Source: Tissierellia bacterium
Lineage (GTDB): Bacteria > Bacillota > Clostridia > Tissierellales > Tepidimicrobiaceae
Direction of reading: 5' to 3'
Length of the DNA: 64,000 nucleotides
NCBI GenBank assembly: GCA_012839745.1
Contig: DUMS01000078.1
Location: 1-64,000, forward strand
Shown here: piece after piece, positions 1 through 7,621 of the stretch
Numbering within the stretch: the stretch's first letter is position 1
Layout of the letters: every line of letters begins with the position of its first letter
The notes under the pieces: generated by a model
What the model was told of the DNA's origin: nothing
Database searches by the model: none
Seen by the model: only the letters and a program-made list of their open reading frames with translations
Made by a program: the position numbers and the translations under genes

Positions 1-14
1 ACGGCTTGTTAAGT

Positions 15-44
15 AAAGAAAAAAGCCATGCGAAAACGCAAGGC
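15..44 (-). terminator. Rho-independent terminator downstream of tRNA-Leu
   Basis: Read on the minus strand, the hairpin has arms GCCTTGCG and CGCATGGC around a TTTT loop, with one T-T mismatch, and is followed directly by a run of T residues. It lies about 150 nt beyond the tRNA-Leu 3' end and has the right polarity to end that transcript. Confidence 0.75.
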
Positions 45-196
45 AATAGATAAGAACCTTTAGTTACTTAGTTACAATAGCAGGGATGGTGCCCCCGTTA
101 TTTTTTTTTGTACTCAATTGCATTAAAACTGCATTACTAAAGCTGGTTTTATATTTAATTCCAGGATTTGTGAAACCCTGCAACCATTGATTTCAC

Positions 197-285
197 TGGT
201 GCCGAAGGCGGGAGTCGAACCCGCACGGGGTTTGAGCCCCACTGGATTTTGAGTCCAGCGCGTCTGCCAATTCCACCACTTCGGC
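197..285 (-). tRNA. tRNA-Leu (anticodon CAA), CCA encoded
   Basis: The reverse complement folds as a class II tRNA. The acceptor arms are GCCGAAG and CTTCGGC, and discriminator A plus CCA are encoded (the complement lies at 197-200). The anticodon stem CTGGA/TCCAG encloses the loop CTCAAAA, giving anticodon CAA, which reads UUG. A long variable arm (GGGGCT...ACCCC type) and a T arm with GGTTCGACTCC are present; the long variable arm is typical of leucine and serine tRNAs. The gene is divergent from polA. No other tRNA is adjacent. Confidence 0.95.
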
Positions 286-348
286 TCATTCATCACAAAA
301 TATATACTAACATAAAAACATAAAATAATCAAGCATTTATTTAAATTA

Positions 349-377
349 TTTACGGACATATTTATTTAATGTATACT
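349..377 (+). promoter_or_regulatory. Probable sigma-A promoter of polA
   Basis: TTTACG (349-354) and TATACT (372-377) are separated by 17 nt, about 45 nt upstream of the polA start. The match is 4/6 and 5/6 to the housekeeping consensus. The spacing and position are good, but the -35 is imperfect. Confidence 0.5.
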
Positions 378-421
378 TTATTTAAATGGAGGTATTTTTA
401 TTGAAAAAAGGAGTTGATTTT

Positions 422-3094
422 GTGAAGGAAAATAAGACTTTGATGATTATAGATGGAAACAGCTTAATACATAGAGCCTTTTATGCCTTGCCATTGCTTA
501 CTACAAAGGATGGAATATACACCAATGGAGTTTATGGGTTTTTGACTATGCTTTATAAAATAAAAGAGAATTACAATATTGATTACATAGGCGTTGCCTT
601 TGATAAGAAGGGCCCAACCTTTAGGCATGAGGCTTTTGAACTTTACAAGGGGACCAGGCAGTCTACACCAAATGAGCTGACCCTTCAATTCCCTATCATT
701 AAGGAGATATTATCAATAATGAATATTGCCCAACTGGAACTGGATGGATATGAAGCAGATGATATTGCAGGAACGCTATCGAAGTTTGGAGAGGAAAATG
801 GACTGGAAATAATATTGGTTACAGGGGACAGGGATTATCTACAGCTGGCTTCAGATAAGACAAAGGTTTTGATAACCAAAAAAGGCATTACAGACCTGGT
901 AGAATATGATGAGAATAAGTTCATTGAGGAATATGGCATAACTCCACAGCAGTTTATTGACCTGAAAGGCCTCATGGGAGATAAATCGGATAATATTCCA
1001 GGGGTACCAGGAATTGGAGAGAAAACTGGGGTTAAATTATTAAAAGAATTTGGTACTATAGAGAACCTATATGATAATATAGATAAAGTAGGCAGCAAAA
1101 AAATAAAAGAAACATTGATGGAAAACAAGCAGTCTGCCTTTCTAAGCAAGAAGTTGGCTGAAATAATAAGAAATGCTCCATTGGATATCTCACTTAAAGA
1201 GCTGGAAGTTAAAGAGCCTGATTATGAGAAACTTATTGATATATATAAAAAGCTTGAGTTTAACAGCCTTCTTGCAAAGATTGATTTTACAGCAGCAGAA
1301 AAGGCTGATGGGTTAGATATGGATTTGGAATATGAAATAATTGAAGGCAACAACTATAGTAAAATAATAGATGAGGTTTTTAGAACAGGATATATGTATT
1401 TTAAATTCCTTTTTGAAGACTATCATTATATTAAAAGCAATATACTTGGAGTGGGAATAAGGATAAAGGATAATACCTATTATATTGATTTTTCTCAAAA
1501 TGACATCAATAAGTTTTGCGAGGATTTCAGGGGAAGCTTTGAATCTGAAAAAATCAAAAAAAGTGGTCATGACTTAAAGATGGATATATATGCATTACTG
1601 ACTCTGGGAATAGATATCAGCAATATATCCTTTGATTCCATGATAGGGCAATACCTTATAAATCCTGCTCAATCAAACTACTCAATAAATGAGCTTGGAA
1701 AGGAATATATAAATTATTCCGGCATTGATGAAAAGGAATTGCTTGGAAAAGGCAAGAATAAGAAAACATTTAAGGATCTTTCCATAGATACAAGGGCTAA
1801 ATTTCTGGCATCTTTATTATACATAGTAAATAAGGTAGAAGAGCCAATAAAAAATCTAATAGATGAACAGAATATGACAAAGTTATACTATGACGTAGAG
1901 CTTCCTTTGGCACAGGTTTTAGCTGACATGGAGTTTAATGGGTTTAAGGTGGATTTAAATGTTCTGTATCAGTTAAAGGAGGAATATGAAAAGCAAATTG
2001 CTAAGCTTACATCAGATATATACAGCTTAGCTGGAGAGGAGTTTAATATTAATTCGCCTAAACAGCTGGGAGAAGTGCTGTTTGACAAACTGAATCTGCC
2101 GGTTATAAAAAAGACGAAGACTGGATACTCTACAGATGTTGAAGTATTGGAAAAGCTAATAGGCCACCATGAAATAATAGAAAAGATATTGAAGTACAGG
2201 AAACTGGTAAAACTAATGTCAACGTATATAGATGGGTTAATTGAGGTTGTAGATAAAAAAACAAGTAAGATACATTCCACATTCAATCAGACTGTAACAA
2301 ATACAGGAAGAATAAGCAGCACAGAGCCAAATCTTCAAAATATTCCTGTTAAAACTGAAGAGGGCAGGGAAATAAGAAAGGCTTTTATATCTGAAGACGG
2401 ATATGTGCTGGTTGATGGGGATTATTCGCAGATAGAATTAAGGGTTTTGGCTCATATTTCAAAGGACCCTAAGCTTATTGAAGCATTTTACAGCGATGAA
2501 GATATACATACTAAAACTGCTTCTGAGGTGTTTAATGTTCCAAAAGAAGAAGTAACTCCTCTTTTAAGGAGCAGAGCAAAAGCTGTAAATTTTGGCATTA
2601 TATATGGAATCAGCGATTATGGCCTTTCCAAGGATTTGAATATTTCAAGGAAAGAAGCCAAGACCTATATAGATAGTTATCTTAACAATTATGAGATGGT
2701 AAAAAAGTATATGAGGGATATAGTGGAGAAAGGGAAAAATGACGGATATGTTGAAACCATAATGAATAGAAGAAGATATGTGCCTGAACTGAAATCAAAA
2801 AATTTCAGTGTAAGAGGTTTTGGTGAAAGAGTTGCTATGAATACCCCAATTCAGGGAAGTGCTGCTGATATAATTAAAATTGCCATGGTTAATGTATATA
2901 ATGAGTTAAAAAGGAGAAATCTAAAATCTAAATTGATTTTACAGGTACATGATGAATTGATTATTCAGGCCCACAAGGAAGAAGCAGATATGGTAGTGGA
3001 TTTGGTGAAGTATATAATGGAAAACTCAGTAAAGCTTAGCGTTCCTTTGAAGGTGGATATAAAAGTAGGTGACAGCTGGTATGAATCAAAATAA
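422..3094 (+). CDS. polA: DNA polymerase I
   Basis: This is an 890-residue family A DNA polymerase used in repair and Okazaki fragment maturation. An N-terminal 5' nuclease domain (about residues 1-290, with DGNSLIHRAFYA and GDKSDNIPGVPGIG) is followed by a 3'-5' exonuclease-like domain and the polymerase domain. The latter carries motif A (DYSQIELRVLAH), motif B (RAKAVNFGIIYG) and motif C (QVHDEL). In the exonuclease domain the usual DxE motif is replaced by K and L, so proofreading is probably lost, as in several Gram-positive PolA proteins. I chose GTG 422, 8 nt after AAGGAG and matching the family N-terminus. TTG 401, 8 nt after GGAGG, is also possible. coaE overlaps its 3' end. Confidence 0.97.
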   Translation: MKENKTLMIIDGNSLIHRAFYALPLLTTKDGIYTNGVYGFLTMLYKIKENYNIDYIGVAFDKKGPTFRHEAFELYKGTRQSTPNELTLQFPIIKEILSIMNIAQLELDGYEADDIAGTLSKFGEENGLEIILVTGDRDYLQLASDKTKVLITKKGITDLVEYDENKFIEEYGITPQQFIDLKGLMGDKSDNIPGVPGIGEKTGVKLLKEFGTIENLYDNIDKVGSKKIKETLMENKQSAFLSKKLAEIIRNAPLDISLKELEVKEPDYEKLIDIYKKLEFNSLLAKIDFTAAEKADGLDMDLEYEIIEGNNYSKIIDEVFRTGYMYFKFLFEDYHYIKSNILGVGIRIKDNTYYIDFSQNDINKFCEDFRGSFESEKIKKSGHDLKMDIYALLTLGIDISNISFDSMIGQYLINPAQSNYSINELGKEYINYSGIDEKELLGKGKNKKTFKDLSIDTRAKFLASLLYIVNKVEEPIKNLIDEQNMTKLYYDVELPLAQVLADMEFNGFKVDLNVLYQLKEEYEKQIAKLTSDIYSLAGEEFNINSPKQLGEVLFDKLNLPVIKKTKTGYSTDVEVLEKLIGHHEIIEKILKYRKLVKLMSTYIDGLIEVVDKKTSKIHSTFNQTVTNTGRISSTEPNLQNIPVKTEEGREIRKAFISEDGYVLVDGDYSQIELRVLAHISKDPKLIEAFYSDEDIHTKTASEVFNVPKEEVTPLLRSRAKAVNFGIIYGISDYGLSKDLNISRKEAKTYIDSYLNNYEMVKKYMRDIVEKGKNDGYVETIMNRRRYVPELKSKNFSVRGFGERVAMNTPIQGSAADIIKIAMVNVYNELKRRNLKSKLILQVHDELIIQAHKEEADMVVDLVKYIMENSVKLSVPLKVDIKVGDSWYESK

Positions 3095-3695
3095 TAGAAA
3101 AATCATCGGACTTACAGGAGGTATAGCTTCAGGCAAATCCACGGTTTCCAATATACTTAAATTCATGGGCTTTAATGTAATTGATGCAGATGTGATATCG
3201 AGAGAAGTTGTAGAAATAGGCAAGCCTGCATATTTTGAGATAATTGAGCATTTTGGAAGGGACATTATTGATGAGGATGGAAATATAAACAGAAAGAAGC
3301 TGGGAAGCATTATATTTAATGACGATAATGAGAGAGAAAAGCTTAATTTAATTGTACATCCCTATATTTTTGCTGCCATAAAGGATTATATTGAGAAAGA
3401 TTCGGAGAGCAAGATTATATTTGTGGATATACCTTTACTTATTGAAGTATTGGATGATTTGCAATTCCATGGAATACACTTTGATGAAATCTGGCTTGTG
3501 TATGTTGATGAAGAGATTCAATTAAAGAGGTTGATGGAAAGGGATTCAATAGGGAAAGAGGAGGCTATAAAGAGAATTGAGGCTCAAATGCCTATGTGTT
3601 TGAAGAAAAAATATGCTACACGAATAATTGACAATAGCGGAGAGAAAAATGAGCTGGAAGGCAAGGTTAAGAAATTGGTGGAGGAAGTAATATGA
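3081..3695 (+). CDS. coaE: Dephospho-CoA kinase
   Basis: CoaE phosphorylates the 3'-hydroxyl of dephospho-CoA in the last step of coenzyme A synthesis. The 204-residue protein starts with the P-loop GGIASGKST and continues with the family signatures DADVISREVVE and IVHPYI and the lid region RLMERDS. ATG 3081 lies 8 nt after AGGTGA and inside the end of polA, overlapping by 14 nt, which implies co-transcription. The polA-coaE order is common in Firmicutes. An in-frame ATG at 3069 has no ribosome binding site at proper distance. Confidence 0.95.
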   Translation: MNQNNRKIIGLTGGIASGKSTVSNILKFMGFNVIDADVISREVVEIGKPAYFEIIEHFGRDIIDEDGNINRKKLGSIIFNDDNEREKLNLIVHPYIFAAIKDYIEKDSESKIIFVDIPLLIEVLDDLQFHGIHFDEIWLVYVDEEIQLKRLMERDSIGKEEAIKRIEAQMPMCLKKKYATRIIDNSGEKNELEGKVKKLVEEVI

Positions 3696-3711
3696 ATATG
3701 GAGGGCTTGTT

Positions 3712-4368
3712 TTGTATTACATGATAGGAAAGGGATTAAAAAGAATTACTATATTTTTTGTTTTTATTGCTATAGGATTATTTGCTCTCTACATGTATTT
3801 TATGGTAAATTATCCGTTAAGCTATCAGATGCTGATAAAGAAGTATTCAGATGAGTTTAATGTAGACCCGTATCTTATAGCAGCTATTATTAATGTAGAA
3901 AGCAAATATGATAAAAATGCAATATCTAAAAAGGATGCCAGAGGCCTTATGCAGATTTCGCCTATTACAGGTAAATGGGCCAGCGAAGAGCTTAATATAG
4001 ATGATTTTGATGTGGAAGACTTATTTGACCCTGAACTCAACATAATGATTGGCTGCTGGTATCTAAGCATATTGAGTCAGGAATTTGATAACAATTTGCC
4101 GCTGATGTTGGCTGCATATAATGCAGGCAGCGGGAATGTGGTTAAATGGCTTCAGGATGAAAAGTACTCTGATGATGGGGAATCATTAAAGGACATACCC
4201 TTTGCTGAAACAAAGGACTATGTCAAAAAGGTTCAAAGGAATATCAGTATATATAGAGTTCTTTATGAAGATGAATTTGTTTATGAAATACCTAGTAGGG
4301 AAAACTATATGGTTTTGTTTGTTAACAATTTTAGAAGGGTAGTAAAGAATTTTGTCATCTATAAATAG
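3712..4368 (+). CDS. Membrane-anchored lytic transglycosylase (SLT domain)
   Basis: The protein has 218 residues. An N-terminal transmembrane segment (about residues 12-31, signal-anchor type) is followed by an SLT/goose-lysozyme-like domain. IINVESKYDKNAIS contains the probable catalytic Glu, and GLMQISP and AAYNAGSGNV are the other family motifs. The enzyme would cleave peptidoglycan strands outside the membrane to form 1,6-anhydromuropeptides. TTG 3712 lies 6 nt after GGAGGG. It sits between coaE and a peptide-binding lipoprotein and probably belongs to the polA-coaE transcript. Its exact physiological role (turnover, or assembly of a wall-spanning machine) cannot be read from sequence. 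Confidence 0.9.
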   Translation: MYYMIGKGLKRITIFFVFIAIGLFALYMYFMVNYPLSYQMLIKKYSDEFNVDPYLIAAIINVESKYDKNAISKKDARGLMQISPITGKWASEELNIDDFDVEDLFDPELNIMIGCWYLSILSQEFDNNLPLMLAAYNAGSGNVVKWLQDEKYSDDGESLKDIPFAETKDYVKKVQRNISIYRVLYEDEFVYEIPSRENYMVLFVNNFRRVVKNFVIYK

Positions 4369-4384
4369 TAGGAGGGACAGTCAG

Positions 4385-6130
4385 TTGAAAAGGGGGATCT
4401 TATGTATAATTATTAGCATACTGTTGTTATCTGTATATCTTACAGGATGCGAAGGAGAAATAGGACAGAGTAGCGAGAGCTTTGAAGCTGATTATAACAG
4501 TTCAGATGAATATGAGCCTGAATATGGAGGAGAGCTTATACTTCCTGTTACAAGCATTAACACTTTAAACCCTCTTCTGGTTAACAACAGGAGCTATTAT
4601 TACTTTAGCAAGCTTATATTTGAAAGCTTGTTTGAGTATGGAGAAAACTACAATATAGTAAGCCAGCTGGTTGATAGCTATTCTTTCAAGGGCAATAATA
4701 CTGTCAGCATAAAATTAAAGGATGATGTATACTGGCATGATGGAGAGAAGTTTACTGCCTATGATGTGGCTTTTACCATCAATACCATTAAATATGCAGG
4801 TGAAGATAACCCTTATAAGAGATTGTGGAAAACCTATGTGGGGAACTTTAATGGCGGAAATTTGGACAAGATTATGGAGCCTGTAGTCATAGATGAGCTA
4901 AACATGGATATAGTTTTTGGATTCCCTTTTAGCCATCAGCTGGATGTGTTAACTTTTCCAATTATTCCAAGGCATAGATTTGTTGATGGTGTGGAAAATG
5001 CTTTATCCTATCAGAAGGCGCTTTTGGCAGAAAATTATATTCCTATAGGTACTGGCCCTTATAAATTTGTAAACTATGAAAAATATAAAAGAATTGAGCT
5101 GGAATCAAATCAAAGATATATAGGAGGAAGACCATTTATTGATAGGATTATAGGGATGATATTGAAGGATGAGGAGCTTGCATTGGTATCCTTTGAAACA
5201 GGACAAGTGGATTTGGCTTATTCTGTAGGAGTTGATTGGGAAAAGTTTGATCAGAACAGTAAAATTAAAATAATAGAGTATGTTTCTCAGGATTATGAAT
5301 TTTTAGGGTTCAATTTTTCTAAGGATGTATTTAGGAAATACGGACTAGGGCTGAGAAAGGCAATGGCTTACGGAATTGACAGACAAGCTATAATTGAAAA
5401 TGTATATCTAGGCCATGCTACTCAAACAGACCTTCCAATACATCCAAATTCCTGGATTCTTACAGAAAACTCAAGTATTTATGGCTATAATGTAGACAAG
5501 GCAAAAAAGGAGCTTGAAAATATGGGATGGAGGGATGTTGATTCAGATGGCTATTATGAAGATGCGGAAGGAAATGATGTCATTTTAACCCTTCTGACAA
5601 ATTCATATAACGAGTTAAGGCTTAAGACTGCAGAGCTTATAGTTGAAGATTTAAGGGAAATAGGCATTCAGGTAGTAAAGGGATTTACTGAAAAGATTCC
5701 AGATAACCTGACTGAAGAGATGATAGATGCACAGTGGACAGAGTTAAATGAGGCATTAGCAAGTGGCAATTATGATATGGTATTATTGGGATGGAATCTT
5801 GCGCCTATACCGGAGCTTTCATTTGCTTTTCACTCATCTCAAATTGGGCTAAACAACTTCATAATGTATAGCAATGAAAAGATGGATAAGGCTCTGTTGG
5901 ATGCTTATATGGCCTCCAATACAGAGAAGAAATTTGAGGCTTACAATAGCCTGCAGTCATTAATACTGGAAGATCTGCCATATGTAAGTCTGTTATTCAG
6001 AAATGAAGCCCTTCTTATGGATGGAAAAATAAAAGGGAACATAGACCCAACCTTCTATGACCTATATAGAAATATAGAAAAATGGTATATACCTAAGGAT
6101 TTCCAGAAGGAAAGGGTTGATAATAATTGA
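4385..6130 (+). CDS. Peptide ABC transporter substrate-binding lipoprotein (family 5)
   Basis: The protein has 581 residues and a lipoprotein signal. A positive start (KRG) and a hydrophobic stretch lead to the lipobox LTGC, with the acylated Cys at about residue 22. The mature part has solute-binding family 5 signatures: YGGELILPV, the long segment with LKDDVYWHDGEKFTAYDV, and GTGPYKFVNYEKY. Such proteins bind oligopeptides or similar ligands outside the cell and deliver them to an ABC permease. No permease or ATPase gene is adjacent, so it is an orphan receptor or works with a distant transporter. TTG 4385 lies 8 nt after GGAGGG and is a better start than the ATG at 4352 inside the previous gene. 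Confidence 0.9.
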   Translation: MKRGILCIIISILLLSVYLTGCEGEIGQSSESFEADYNSSDEYEPEYGGELILPVTSINTLNPLLVNNRSYYYFSKLIFESLFEYGENYNIVSQLVDSYSFKGNNTVSIKLKDDVYWHDGEKFTAYDVAFTINTIKYAGEDNPYKRLWKTYVGNFNGGNLDKIMEPVVIDELNMDIVFGFPFSHQLDVLTFPIIPRHRFVDGVENALSYQKALLAENYIPIGTGPYKFVNYEKYKRIELESNQRYIGGRPFIDRIIGMILKDEELALVSFETGQVDLAYSVGVDWEKFDQNSKIKIIEYVSQDYEFLGFNFSKDVFRKYGLGLRKAMAYGIDRQAIIENVYLGHATQTDLPIHPNSWILTENSSIYGYNVDKAKKELENMGWRDVDSDGYYEDAEGNDVILTLLTNSYNELRLKTAELIVEDLREIGIQVVKGFTEKIPDNLTEEMIDAQWTELNEALASGNYDMVLLGWNLAPIPELSFAFHSSQIGLNNFIMYSNEKMDKALLDAYMASNTEKKFEAYNSLQSLILEDLPYVSLLFRNEALLMDGKIKGNIDPTFYDLYRNIEKWYIPKDFQKERVDNN

Positions 6131-6220
6131 AATTTGATTTATAATAGATGAGGAGTAAGTTCATAGCATTTATAGTTACAAACAAATACTCTGAAATATG
6201 TGGCATATTTGCCACTTGTG

Positions 6221-6306
6221 CAGGGCTGGCGGAATTGGCAGACGCACTATCTTGAGGGGGTAGCGGTCACAGACCGTACGAGTTCGAGTCTCGTGCCCTG
6301 CACCAC
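6221..6306 (+). tRNA. tRNA-Leu (anticodon GAG), CCA encoded
   Basis: Class II tRNA. The acceptor arms GCAGGGC and GCCCTGC are followed by encoded ACCA. The anticodon stem CTATC/GGTAG encloses loop TTGAGGG, giving anticodon GAG, which reads CUC and CUU. The variable arm is long, and the T arm contains GAGTTCGAGTCTC. A small perfect hairpin (GTGGCA/TGCCAC, 6201-6216) lies just upstream of the 5' end and may be processed off or end the preceding transcript. Confidence 0.95.
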
Positions 6307-6326
6307 TACGTAGTTTCATTGTTAAA

Positions 6327-6355
6327 TCATATACTGCATGTATATGATTTTTTTG
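6327..6355 (+). terminator. Rho-independent terminator between tRNA-Leu and dinB
   Basis: A perfect 9-bp stem (ATCATATAC / GTATATGAT) around the loop TGCAT is followed by seven T residues. It ends the tRNA transcript. It lies only 16 nt upstream of the dinB start codon. Confidence 0.75.
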
Positions 6356-6371
6356 TGAGCAGGTGAAGTTC

Positions 6372-7418
6372 ATGGATAGGGCTATAATTCACGTGGATAT
6401 GGATGCATTCTATGCGTCTATTGAGCAAAGAGATAACCCACAATTAAGAGGTAAACCTGTAATTGTTGGAGGAGTTGGAAAAAGGTCTGTTGTATGTACT
6501 GCTTCATATGAAGCAAGGAAATATGGTGTACATTCAGCTATGCCTATTGAAAGTGCAAGGAGATTGTGCCCTCATGGTGTTTTTTTGCCTGTAGATATAG
6601 ATAGATATAAGAAAGAGTCTGCTAAGATACTGAATATACTAAGAAGATATTCAAATATAATAGAACCTCTGTCAATAGATGAAGCATTTCTGGATGTGAC
6701 AGGAGGTAATCCAATATATATAGCTGAAAACATAAAATCAGATATTAGAAATGAGCTAAAACTTACTGCGTCGGTGGGAATATCCATAAATAAATTTCTT
6801 GCAAAGCTTGCTTCTGATGTGAAAAAGCCAGATGGTCTTACGGTTATCAAAAAAGAGGATATAGTAGATTTTCTTAAGCCTTTACCTGTGTCAAAACTAT
6901 GGGGAGTAGGACCTAAAATGGAAAGGGAGTTAAATAAATTAGGTATCTACTACATTGAAGATGTTCAAAAGTATGATGTTGATATATTGATAGAAAAGTT
7001 TGGTAAAAGGGGCAAGGAGCTTTTTGAGTTTTCATATGGCAGAGATAATAGGCCTTTGGAAATCCATATAACCAACCAATCCATAGGAGAAGAGGAAACC
7101 TTTATTAGTGATACTAACGACATGGAATTTTTATGCAATAAGTTGAGGGAATATTCTGTCAACCTTTCAAATAGGCTGGTTAGGAAAGGATTTCTTATTA
7201 GGACTGTGACTGTAAAGGTAAAATATTCGGATTTTACTGTGGAAACCAGAAGCATAACTTTGAATATACCAACCTATGACCATAATGTCATTTATGAAAC
7301 AAGTAAGCAGCTATTGACCACCAAATTCAATATAATAAAAGATATTAGACTCATAGGTCTTAGCCTTTCAAATCTAATCTATCCCCAGGACCCAAGACAG
7401 TTGAGTTTGAACATATAA
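6372..7418 (+). CDS. dinB: DNA polymerase IV (Y-family translesion polymerase)
   Basis: A 348-residue error-prone polymerase that copies past damaged bases. The catalytic motifs are HVDMDAFYASIEQ at the N-terminus and SIDEAFLDVTG about 100 residues in. The rest follows the palm/fingers, helix-hairpin-helix thumb (GVGPKMERELNKLGI) and little-finger layout. The C-terminus ends QLSLNI, which resembles the beta-clamp binding motif and would recruit it to the replisome. ATG 6372 lies 6 nt after AGGTG; a GTG at 6363 lacks a spaced binding site. A strong terminator lies directly upstream and no LexA-type operator was seen, so how it is transcribed is unclear. Confidence 0.95.
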   Translation: MDRAIIHVDMDAFYASIEQRDNPQLRGKPVIVGGVGKRSVVCTASYEARKYGVHSAMPIESARRLCPHGVFLPVDIDRYKKESAKILNILRRYSNIIEPLSIDEAFLDVTGGNPIYIAENIKSDIRNELKLTASVGISINKFLAKLASDVKKPDGLTVIKKEDIVDFLKPLPVSKLWGVGPKMERELNKLGIYYIEDVQKYDVDILIEKFGKRGKELFEFSYGRDNRPLEIHITNQSIGEEETFISDTNDMEFLCNKLREYSVNLSNRLVRKGFLIRTVTVKVKYSDFTVETRSITLNIPTYDHNVIYETSKQLLTTKFNIIKDIRLIGLSLSNLIYPQDPRQLSLNI

Positions 7419-7457
7419 GTGAAAAATTCAGGTAATAATGTTAATATTATGACAATA

Positions 7458-7469
7458 ACCCTATAGGGT
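7458..7469. promoter_or_regulatory. 12-bp perfect palindrome upstream of rnfC
   Basis: ACCCTATAGGGT is perfectly symmetric and abuts the -35 hexamer of the candidate rnfC promoter. This is a plausible operator position, but the motif is short and I do not recognise its regulator. Confidence 0.3.
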
Positions 7470-7497
7470 ATACATGTGAGAAAATAAGTGTTATAAT
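7469..7497 (+). promoter_or_regulatory. Candidate promoter of the rnf operon
   Basis: TATACA (7469-7474) and a consensus TATAAT (7492-7497) are separated by 17 nt, about 125 nt upstream of the rnfC start. The -10 is perfect and the -35 matches 4/6. The 203-bp gap between dinB and rnfC is the obvious place for the operon promoter. Confidence 0.4.
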
Positions 7498-7621
7498 ATT
7501 TATGATTATATATAAACAAGAATTGATATCCAATTATTACTAAATGCGGTTAATTTTTTTATTTTTAATATAAATATAAATAATTAAAGCAATAGAATTT
7601 AAAAAAAGAGGTGGAAAAAGG

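Noticed and set aside
75-110. T-box-like sequence (minus strand, GGGGGCACC)
   Set aside because: It lacks the UGGN bulge and other T-box elements, and no amino acid gene follows.
1-120. GEMM/c-di-GMP-like riboswitch on the + strand
   Set aside because: A few bases resemble the motif, but on the minus strand the region is clearly a terminator stem with a T tract following tRNA-Leu. The needed riboswitch helices do not form.
6176-6373. Short minus-strand open frame across the tRNA-Leu
   Set aside because: It is the typical antisense open frame of a tRNA gene (HETRTRT pattern), not a protein gene.
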